A stretch of 18,870 nt of DNA from a bacterium (GTDB taxonomy: Bacteria > Cyanobacteriota > Vampirovibrionia > Gastranaerophilales > Gastranaerophilaceae). The translations under genes were made by a program, and so were the position numbers. Below the pieces are notes generated by a model that saw only the letters and a program-made list of their open reading frames with translations, made no database searches and had not been told where the DNA came from. Shown piece after piece: positions 13,118 through 18,870 of this stretch. How positions within the stretch are numbered: position 1 is the stretch's first letter; every line of letters begins with the position of its first letter. The DNA lies in contig JAFSWA010000008.1 in NCBI GenBank assembly GCA_017444705.1, forward strand, positions 1 to 18,870, written 5' to 3'.

Positions 13118-15106
13118 ATGAATAAGAGTTTTGAAATAGCTACAAAAATGAGGCCCTCGGGTGACCAGCCGCAAGCGATTGAGTCGCTTGTTAAAGGGTT
13201 AGAGCGTGGTGATGACGCTCAAACACTTCTCGGTATTACAGGTTCAGGAAAAACCTTTACGGTTGCTTCCGTTATTCAAAAAGTAAACCGTCCTACACTC
13301 ATTATTGCACACAACAAAACCCTTGCCGCACAGTTATACAACGAATTTAGGGAACTTTTTCCAAATAATGCGGTTGAATATTTTATAAGTTATTATGACT
13401 ACTATCAGCCTGAGGCATACATTCCAAGAACCGACACCTACATTGAAAAATCGGCAACAATTAATGAAGAAATCGACCGGCTTCGCCACAACACAACCCG
13501 CAGTCTTTATACAAGGCGGGATGTTATTGTTGTTGCTTCTGTCAGCTGCATTTACGGTTTGGGCTTGCCTGAAAATTATTTCCGAGGAGCTTTTACCCTC
13601 AATGTCGGGGATGAAATCGACAGAGAAGGGCTTTTAAGACACCTTGTTGAAACAAGATACACAAGAAATGATTTGGAGTTAAAATGCGGTAATTTCAGAG
13701 CAAGAGGGGATGTTATTGAGATTATGCCGAGTTTTGAAAAAGTTATAAACAAAATTTCTCTTTTCGGAGATGAAGTTGAAAGCATAAAAAGAATTGACCC
13801 GATTACCGGTGAAATCCTTGAAAATTGCGATGAAATTTCAATTTTTCCTGCGGTTCATTATCTTTCTTACGATGAAAACGAAGAAGAAACAATTGAATTA
13901 ATCAGGCAGGAATTGAAAAATCGTCTTGCGGAGTTAAATTCACAAGGCAAAATCGTTGAGGCACAAAGGTTAGAGCAAAGAGTTAATTACGACATAGAAA
14001 TGATAAAAGAAATGGGGTATTGTTCGGGGATAGAAAATTATTCAAGAATAATTGAGCGACGCCCTGTCGGGAGTGCTCCCGCTACGCTTTTGGATTATTT
14101 TCCCGACGATTTTCTTGTGGTTATTGATGAATCGCACGTTACTATCCCGCAGTTAAAAGGTATGTATTTTGGCGACCAATCAAGAAAGAATGTGCTTGTG
14201 GATTATGGATTCAGGCTCCCTTGTGCCAAGGATAACAGACCTTTAAATATTGATGAATTTTGGTCAAAAGTCGGGCAGAAGATTTTTGTCAGTGCAACTC
14301 CCTCTGACATTGAAAAAAATATGTCCTCAAATCTTGTTGAGCAGATTATCCGCCCGACAGGACTTTTAGACCCGAAAATTTCAGTCAGACCTACACTCAA
14401 TCAAATAGATAACCTTTTAGAAGAAATTAAACTACGGGTTCAAAAAAATGAACGTATTTTAATTACAACTCTTACAAAGCGTATGGCGGAGGATTTGAGC
14501 GAATATTTGACAGGAATAAATGTAAAAGTCCGCTATCTTCATTCGGAGATTGAATCTTTGGAAAGAGTTGAAATTTTAAGAGATTTAAGACTCGGTGTTT
14601 TTGATGTTTTGATAGGCGTAAATCTTTTAAGAGAAGGACTTGATATTCCGGAGGTTTCGCTTGTGGCAATTATGGACGCAGATAAAGAGGGATTTTTAAG
14701 AAGCGAAACGAGCCTTATTCAAACTATCGGTCGTGCCGCAAGAAATGCCTGCGGCGAGGTCATTATGTACGCCGACAGAATGACTGAGAGTATGCAAAAT
14801 GCAATAGATGTAACAAATCGCAGACGGGAAATTCAGTCAAAGTATAATAAAGAGCATAATATTACTCCAAAAACCATTAAAAAACCGATAGAAAATAATC
14901 TTTTGCAGCTTGTTGAAAGTTATCGTGATGTTGAGGATTTGGTCGCTGAACAGATGGTTGAAAATAATATCGATATTAAGGATTTACCAAAATTAATTAA
15001 GAAACTTGAAAAACAAATGCATGAATCTGCCGAAATTCTCGACTTTGAAAAAGCGGCAGAGATAAGAGATAAATTAAAAAAACTGCGTGGTTTGGTTGAA
15101 AAATAA
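13118..15106 (+). CDS. uvrB: UvrABC excinuclease subunit B
   Basis: A complete 662-residue UvrB of normal family length. Landmarks in order: 'MRPSGDQPQAIESL' at the N-terminus; Walker A TGSGKT (41-46); the Tyr-rich beta-hairpin 'YYDYYQPEAYIPRTDTYIEK' (~92-111) that inserts between the DNA strands; 'VIDESH' Walker B (~336-341); 'MYFGDQSRKNVLVDYGFRLP'; helicase motifs V/VI 'LREGLDIPEVSL' and 'QTIGRAARN' (~534-542); and a C-terminal UVR coiled-coil ('LDFEKAAEIRDKLKKL') that contacts UvrC. It receives damaged DNA from UvrA and recruits UvrC in nucleotide excision repair. No uvrA or uvrC is nearby. The start is supported by family alignment and by the extended -10 six bases upstream. Confidence 0.98.
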   Translation: MNKSFEIATKMRPSGDQPQAIESLVKGLERGDDAQTLLGITGSGKTFTVASVIQKVNRPTLIIAHNKTLAAQLYNEFRELFPNNAVEYFISYYDYYQPEAYIPRTDTYIEKSATINEEIDRLRHNTTRSLYTRRDVIVVASVSCIYGLGLPENYFRGAFTLNVGDEIDREGLLRHLVETRYTRNDLELKCGNFRARGDVIEIMPSFEKVINKISLFGDEVESIKRIDPITGEILENCDEISIFPAVHYLSYDENEEETIELIRQELKNRLAELNSQGKIVEAQRLEQRVNYDIEMIKEMGYCSGIENYSRIIERRPVGSAPATLLDYFPDDFLVVIDESHVTIPQLKGMYFGDQSRKNVLVDYGFRLPCAKDNRPLNIDEFWSKVGQKIFVSATPSDIEKNMSSNLVEQIIRPTGLLDPKISVRPTLNQIDNLLEEIKLRVQKNERILITTLTKRMAEDLSEYLTGINVKVRYLHSEIESLERVEILRDLRLGVFDVLIGVNLLREGLDIPEVSLVAIMDADKEGFLRSETSLIQTIGRAARNACGEVIMYADRMTESMQNAIDVTNRRREIQSKYNKEHNITPKTIKKPIENNLLQLVESYRDVEDLVAEQMVENNIDIKDLPKLIKKLEKQMHESAEILDFEKAAEIRDKLKKLRGLVEK

Positions 15107-15150
15107 ATTATACTTATCAATTTTTTAAAAAGATTTGTTTTTATATAATT

Positions 15151-15333
15151 ATGAAAGTTAAAAAAGCTAAACCTTGGGAAATATCTTTATTAGAAGCTCA
15201 CCAAAATAAAATTAATTTTTGGAAAGAAATGTATGCGATTGATACTTTTGAAAAACCGGTAAAAAAAGCCGTTCAAAAAACAACTCGCAAAAAATCTTTT
15301 TTTTCAATAATTAAAAATTTGTTTAAAAAATAA
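15151..15333 (+). CDS. Small basic protein of unknown function
   Basis: A 60-codon frame 44 bases after uvrB on the same strand. It is soluble, with a helical N-terminal half ('AKPWEISLLEAHQNKINFWK') and a Lys-rich C-terminal tail ('KKSFFSIIKNLFKK') that could be amphipathic or bind nucleic acid or membrane. There is no ribosome site. A TATAAT hexamer (15144-15149) ends one base before the ATG, too close to make a transcript that includes that ATG, so expression would have to come from uvrB readthrough or from a different start. Amino-acid composition looks like a real protein, but this is the least certain CDS here. Confidence 0.5.
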   Translation: MKVKKAKPWEISLLEAHQNKINFWKEMYAIDTFEKPVKKAVQKTTRKKSFFSIIKNLFKK

Positions 15334-15484
15334 TAAAATGAATTTTTCATTATCCTGAACTTTTTTGGGGATGACGGTAAGCAATCAGTTCAAAATAACG
15401 TTATAATTAAATTTGAGAAGAGTTTAATGTAAAATATCATATAGTTACTAAATTCCTTTTCAACTTTACTAAAATTAAAAAGTA

Positions 15485-15493
15485 TGATACTAT
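15485..15493 (+). promoter_or_regulatory. Extended -10 of the DUF3137 gene, leaderless start
   Basis: TG-A-TACTAT (15485-15493) is followed by TTTTCT and the ATG at 15500, the same spacing as at lptC and uvrB. A TATGAT hexamer overlaps it at 15483-15488. No ribosome site precedes the ATG. Confidence 0.5.
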
Positions 15494-15499
15494 TTTTCT

Positions 15500-16507
15500 A
15501 TGTTAAATATTGATTTTAGCAAATTTTCTTTGTTTTATAAAAAACATATTGAGCAACATTTGCTTGATTTGGAAAAAGAAAGGACAGAAATTTTAAAAAA
15601 GTATCGTAAAACCAGTGTTTATGTATATTTGACAATACCTACAGTAATATTATTATACGGACTAACTTTTTTAATTCCAAAAGGTTTTCTTCCTGAAAAT
15701 ATTGCTATGTTTATAGCTGTTTTTATGCCAATAATAGGATTTCTTGTATGTTTTTCTTTTGCCTGTTCACTAAAAAGTAAAGCAGATAAGCAAAAAGAAA
15801 AGAATATTCAGAGATTAAAAAGAAAAGTTTATACAAGACTTTTTAAATATTTGGAATTGAACTATAACACATACTCATCTCCCGAATTTGTTGATTACGG
15901 AAATGCCGTACTTAAACATATTCCCGAAAATAAGGAAAAATATTTTAGTTTTATGAATTTTGAAGATGAAATTTCAGGGGAATTTAAAGATATTCATTTT
16001 GAGCTTTGTGATGCAACAATAATAAAAAGATATGTAAATTTGTATAGAAATGGCAGTCCTTTAGAAACATGGCTTTTTCAGGGGCTTATGCTTGCCTGTA
16101 AACTGAATAAACCGTTTAATACCGAAACAATTATAAAAACCGACAGTTTCAAAGATTTTAAAATAAATAAAAACATTATAAAATTAGAAAATGATGAATT
16201 TAATAAAAAGCTTAAAGTTTATGCAGATGATGAGGTTGAGGCAAGATATATAATAACTCCGTCTTTTATGGAACGGTTAAAGAATTTTCACAAAAATAAA
16301 AAAGATAAAACAATTATTTTCTTTGACAGCAAATGTTCCGAGTCAAAAAATATGTATATTTTGACAAATACGGGTAAAGATAATTTTGAAATACCGTTTA
16401 ATAAATCCATTTTAAACGAAAAACTTTACTATAACTTGCTCAAAGAGCTTGTTGATATGCTTGAAATAGCCGTTGCTTTGAGATTAGAGCAAAATATCGG
16501 GTTGTAA
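15500..16507 (+). CDS. DUF3137 membrane protein
   Basis: A 335-residue protein with two membrane helices near the N-terminus (about 44-64 and 72-92) separated by a short loop, followed by a soluble domain. The soluble part carries the features I associate with DUF3137: 'ISGEFKDIHFELCDATI', 'FQGLMLACKLNKPFNTETII', 'LENDEFNKKLKVYADDEVEA' and 'RYIITPSFMERL'. The function of the family is unknown; its genes are often found beside lemA, and a LemA-like gene lies 1.5 kb downstream here. The start has an extended -10 six bases away and no ribosome site. Confidence 0.8.
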   Translation: MLNIDFSKFSLFYKKHIEQHLLDLEKERTEILKKYRKTSVYVYLTIPTVILLYGLTFLIPKGFLPENIAMFIAVFMPIIGFLVCFSFACSLKSKADKQKEKNIQRLKRKVYTRLFKYLELNYNTYSSPEFVDYGNAVLKHIPENKEKYFSFMNFEDEISGEFKDIHFELCDATIIKRYVNLYRNGSPLETWLFQGLMLACKLNKPFNTETIIKTDSFKDFKINKNIIKLENDEFNKKLKVYADDEVEARYIITPSFMERLKNFHKNKKDKTIIFFDSKCSESKNMYILTNTGKDNFEIPFNKSILNEKLYYNLLKELVDMLEIAVALRLEQNIGL

Positions 16508-16537
16508 AGCTATTTTTTGCCGTTTTAAAAATAAAAC

Positions 16538-16566
16538 TTGTATAAATTAAAAAAAAATAGTATGAT
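16538..16566 (+). promoter_or_regulatory. Promoter of the symporter-lemA-asnS unit
   Basis: -35 TTGTAT (16538-16543), 17-bp A-rich spacer, -10 TATGAT (16561-16566). An AAGGAAAG ribosome site follows before the ATG at 16607, leaving a leader of about 35 bases. Confidence 0.65.
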
Positions 16567-16606
16567 ATAAAAGGTTATTTATTTTTTAAAGAAAAGGAAA
16601 GACAAA

Positions 16607-18013
16607 ATGAAATTACCTATGCAGATTTTTATAGCACTCGGTTTGGCAATTAAAAGAAATATTCATATATTTTTAGGAATTATTTTAGGTATTATTTTTG
16701 GTGTGATAATGAATAGTTATCTTCCTCAAGCTGCACTTGAAAATAATTCTATCGGTATGATTATTTTTAATATACTTGATTTAATCGGTCAAATTTTCTT
16801 GCGATTAATTCAAATGGTCGTAATTCCTTTGGTATTCAGTGCTATTATTATAGGTATTTCAAGCATCGGCGATAACAAGCAACTTGGAAAATTCGGCGGA
16901 AAAATGGTTTTCTATTATGCAATTATAACAATAGTTGCAGTTGTTTTAGGTGCAGGACTTGCAACAGGGTTGAAACCGGGAGAAGGTGTTCAAAACTATA
17001 TTTCAGAACAATCTCAAATAGAAATTCAAAAATCTTTCAATCATATCCAGCCCTCAGACAGCGGAGATTTGAGTATCGTTAACATAATTGATGACAATCC
17101 GTTAAAATCTCTGGCTCAGGGAGATACCGAAGCCGTTATAACAAGTATAATTCCTGATAACCCTGTTAAAGCTTTGGCTCAGGGAAATATGATTGCAATT
17201 ATATTATTTGTATCAATTTTTGCAGTCGCACTTGCAAAAGTCGGAGAGATAAACCGGCCTGTTGTGGCATTTTTTGAATCACTGTTTGCCGCCACAATGA
17301 AAGTTATAGATTGGATTATGTATTTGGCAGCTCCGGGTATTTTTGCACTCGTTGCCACAAGTGTTTCACAATTTGGGCTGTCAATGTTCGGAGCTTTATC
17401 AAAATACTTCATTGCGATATTTTTGGGATTTGCAATACAGTTATTTATATTGTATCCTCTTATGCTCAAAATATTCAGCAAAGTTCCTATTTTGACATTC
17501 TACTCTGCAATTGCAGAAGCAATGATGGTTGCTTTCGGTACTGCAAGCAGTTCTGCAACATTACCTTTAACTATTGCTTGCTGTGAAAAAAGAGGAATTT
17601 CACATAAAATTTGCTCTTTTGTTCTTCCTTTGGGTGCAACTTTGAATATGGACGCAAGTGCTTTATTTCAAGTTGTTTCCGTTATATTTTTAACTCAGGC
17701 TTATGACTTGCATTTAAGTATTTTCCAAATTTTATTAATTATGTTGCTTGCAATTATTGCTTCTTCAACATCGGCAGGTATTCCGAGTGCGGGGCTTATA
17801 ACTATTGTATTGATTTTACAAGGTCTTGGCTTGGAAGCTTCTCAGCTTGTTCAGGGCTTTGCTTTCTTGTTCGCTATTGAAAGAATTATTGATATGTTCA
17901 GAACAATGAATAACGTAACATCTGATGCCGTTGTTGCGGCTTTAATTGCGGATAATGAAAATGAAATTAATTACGATTTATTGAGCAATCCTGATTCTAC
18001 GGAAATTGTTTAA
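16607..18013 (+). CDS. Dicarboxylate/amino acid:cation symporter (DAACS)
   Basis: A 468-residue inner-membrane transporter of the glutamate/aspartate/dicarboxylate family (GltP/DctA fold). Visible landmarks: N-terminal helices with 'FLRLIQMVVIPLVFSAIIIG'; re-entrant loop 1 'FGTASSSATLPLT' (~311-323); 'PLGATLNMDASALF' (~341-354), the NMDGT motif with Ala-Ser in place of Gly-Thr; re-entrant loop 2 'STSAGIPSAGLI' (~386-397); and 'DMFRTMNNVTSDAVV' (~429-443), where the family usually has NVxGD. It imports acidic amino acids or C4-dicarboxylates with Na+ or H+; the exact substrate is not predictable. The periplasmic-loop region (~160-195) contains a 21-residue internal duplication. LemA-like follows after 21 bases. 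Confidence 0.92.
   Translation: MKLPMQIFIALGLAIKRNIHIFLGIILGIIFGVIMNSYLPQAALENNSIGMIIFNILDLIGQIFLRLIQMVVIPLVFSAIIIGISSIGDNKQLGKFGGKMVFYYAIITIVAVVLGAGLATGLKPGEGVQNYISEQSQIEIQKSFNHIQPSDSGDLSIVNIIDDNPLKSLAQGDTEAVITSIIPDNPVKALAQGNMIAIILFVSIFAVALAKVGEINRPVVAFFESLFAATMKVIDWIMYLAAPGIFALVATSVSQFGLSMFGALSKYFIAIFLGFAIQLFILYPLMLKIFSKVPILTFYSAIAEAMMVAFGTASSSATLPLTIACCEKRGISHKICSFVLPLGATLNMDASALFQVVSVIFLTQAYDLHLSIFQILLIMLLAIIASSTSAGIPSAGLITIVLILQGLGLEASQLVQGFAFLFAIERIIDMFRTMNNVTSDAVVAALIADNENEINYDLLSNPDSTEIV
17084..17188 (+). repeat. 63-bp tandem duplication inside the symporter gene
   Basis: Residues 160-173 (IIDDNPLKSLAQGD) and 181-194 (IIPDNPVKALAQGN) are near-copies offset by 21 residues (63 bp: 17084 and 17147). 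The second copy sits where GltPh-type proteins have their 'IIPxNxxxALAxGN' segment, so the first appears to be the inserted copy. Confidence 0.75.
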
Positions 18014-18034
18014 TTTGAATTTGAGGAAAATTAT

Positions 18035-18556
18035 ATGATTATTTTACTGTTATTACTGATATTAATCGCTGTTTTGGGTTTTGGGACATATCAATATTAC
18101 AAAATAACAGTAGATGAAATTCTAAATAAACTTATTATATTAGATGGTATTTTTGAGGCTCGTTACAATGACCTTTCAAAAGCTATTGCTCAATTTCAAA
18201 AATATATGCCCGAACAAAAGGACTTAATTTTTGATATTCAAAGAGCAAAAGCTGATGCGGCAAAAGTTTCAAAACCAAAAAGCACAAAAGAGCTTGCGGA
18301 TAAAATTTTGAATGAAAATGCTCTTACCGTAAATCTTAACTTTCTTTTGGACAAGTGTAATTTCAAAACAATTAATCCCGAATTAAAAGAACATGTTTCA
18401 AAACAAGTTGATTATATTCAACAAATAAGCAAAACTGCTGATGAATATAATAAATTGATTATTAACTATAAAAAAATAAAAGATGTATTTCCTTTTAAAC
18501 AATATGCAAAATTTAAAGGAATAGAGCTGGATTTAGACATAATAAAAACGGAGTAA
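18035..18556 (+). CDS. LemA-like membrane protein
   Basis: A 173-residue protein with one N-terminal membrane helix (about 2-22) and a helical remainder. It follows the general LemA plan: a helical hairpin after the anchor ('ILDGIFEARYNDLSKAI', 'IQRAKADAAK'), then 'NENALTVNLNFLLDK', 'DEYNKLIINYKKI' and a final 'FPFKQYAKFKG', matching LemA's 'YN..V..YN...fP....A...gf'. The hallmark 'RRaDLIPNLV' segment is replaced, so it is a divergent member. The role of LemA proteins is not settled. The ribosome site is GAGGAAAA. It ends 3 bases before the asnS ATG. Confidence 0.72.
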   Translation: MIILLLLLILIAVLGFGTYQYYKITVDEILNKLIILDGIFEARYNDLSKAIAQFQKYMPEQKDLIFDIQRAKADAAKVSKPKSTKELADKILNENALTVNLNFLLDKCNFKTINPELKEHVSKQVDYIQQISKTADEYNKLIINYKKIKDVFPFKQYAKFKGIELDLDIIKTE

Positions 18557-18559
18557 CTC

Positions 18560-18870
18560 ATGAAAATTTACATTTCGGATATCAAAAACTATGAAAATCA
18601 AGAAATTACACTCAAAGCATGGCTTTACAACAAGCGATCAAGCGGAAAATTGCATTTTTTGCAGTTAAGAGACGGAACCGCAGAAATTCAGGCAGTTGTT
18701 TTTAAGGGAAATGTAAGTGAAGAAGTATTTAATTTAGCGGATAAAATTCCTCAGGAAACTTCCGTTGAAATCATAGGAACGGTTAAAAAACACGACCGCT
18801 CAAAAATCGGATTTGAAATAGATGTCAAAGACTTAAAAGTTATATCTGTTTCAAACGATTATCCGATTAC
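18560..18870 (+). CDS. asnS: Asparaginyl-tRNA synthetase, N-terminal part
   Basis: An open frame from ATG 18560 to the window end, 103 codons, C-terminus missing. It is the OB-fold anticodon-binding domain of class IIb synthetases: 'ITLKAWLYNKRSSGKLHFLQ' then 'LRDGTAEIQAVVFKGNV', matching the AsnRS pattern GW(V)xxKRSSGKxxFLQLRDG. The catalytic domain lies beyond the window, so AspRS of archaeal type cannot be excluded entirely, but the KRSSGK...FLQLRDG run favours AsnRS. A GGAG ribosome site overlaps the end of the LemA-like gene, implying cotranscription. Confidence 0.9.
   Translation, partial: MKIYISDIKNYENQEITLKAWLYNKRSSGKLHFLQLRDGTAEIQAVVFKGNVSEEVFNLADKIPQETSVEIIGTVKKHDRSKIGFEIDVKDLKVISVSNDYPI

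Noticed and set aside
15342..15395. Possible third copy of the CTGAACTTG repeat downstream of the small ORF
   Set aside because: Only a short stretch resembles it (CCTGAACTT...); the palindrome is broken, so a relationship cannot be supported.
16511..16537. GTTTTA-AAAA-TAAAAC inverted repeat after the DUF3137 gene as a terminator
   Set aside because: An A/T-only 6-bp stem without a T run; expected by chance in such AT-rich sequence.
1..18870. CRISPR array, phage genes, transposase or antibiotic-resistance genes
   Set aside because: None seen on either strand; the repeats present are tandem duplications, short palindromes and one microsatellite.

Overview
The window comes from an AT-rich, diderm bacterium. 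It carries two genes of the LPS-export bridge (LptC and LptA-type), a family-9 LPS glycosyltransferase, a flotillin/NfeD operon, TspO, a TPR protein, UvrB, a DUF3137 protein, a dicarboxylate/amino-acid symporter, a LemA-like protein and the start of asparaginyl-tRNA synthetase. EF-hand proteins without signal peptides and this mix of genes would fit a gut Gastranaerophilales (Vampirovibrionia/'Melainabacteria'). That placement is an inference from general character, not from a marker gene. No phage, insertion sequence with a transposase, CRISPR array, tRNA or rRNA was seen.

Layout: 1-743 (-) is an EF-hand protein cut by the window edge. 744-1200 is non-coding with folded repeat elements. 1201-2773 (-) is lptC-lptA, transcribed from an apparently leaderless promoter. 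2837-3244 (-) is TspO. 3357-6489 (-) is a NfeD/SPFH/flotillin operon with a good -35/-10 and a dyad over the -35, ending at a strong terminator. 6640-8003 (+) is a two-gene unit (unknown small protein, then glycosyltransferase). 8032-11847 (-) is a three-gene unit: TPR protein, a secreted protein built of five six-cysteine repeats with DxDxDG-like loops, and a secreted protein of unknown function. 12052-12594 (-) is a protein with a degenerate RTX-like segment. 12595-13117 is a 523-base repeat-rich intergenic region: a pentanucleotide microsatellite, a REP-like hairpin, a 136-bp MITE-like element and two AGGT-N3-ACCT dyads. 13118-15106 (+) is uvrB, followed by a small lysine-rich ORF. 15500-18870 (+) holds DUF3137, a DAACS symporter, LemA-like and asnS (partial).

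How they fit together: LptC/LptA and the glycosyltransferase build and export the outer-membrane glycolipid. NfeD plus SPFH proteins organise membrane microdomains. DUF3137 and LemA are membrane proteins often found near each other in genomes, and here they flank a transporter. Several proteins (EF-hand, Cys-rich DxDxDG, RTX-like) look like calcium-dependent folds.

The most interesting signals are: (i) a recurrent TATGnTAnnAT-N6-ATG start architecture (lptC, uvrB, DUF3137 and an orphan site) that predicts leaderless mRNAs from extended -10 promoters; (ii) the cysteine/calcium repeat protein and its operon; (iii) a flotillin operon carrying a second SPFH paralogue without the flotillin stalk; (iv) the compact mosaic of repeats in front of uvrB, including a microsatellite just downstream of a perfect TTGACA box.
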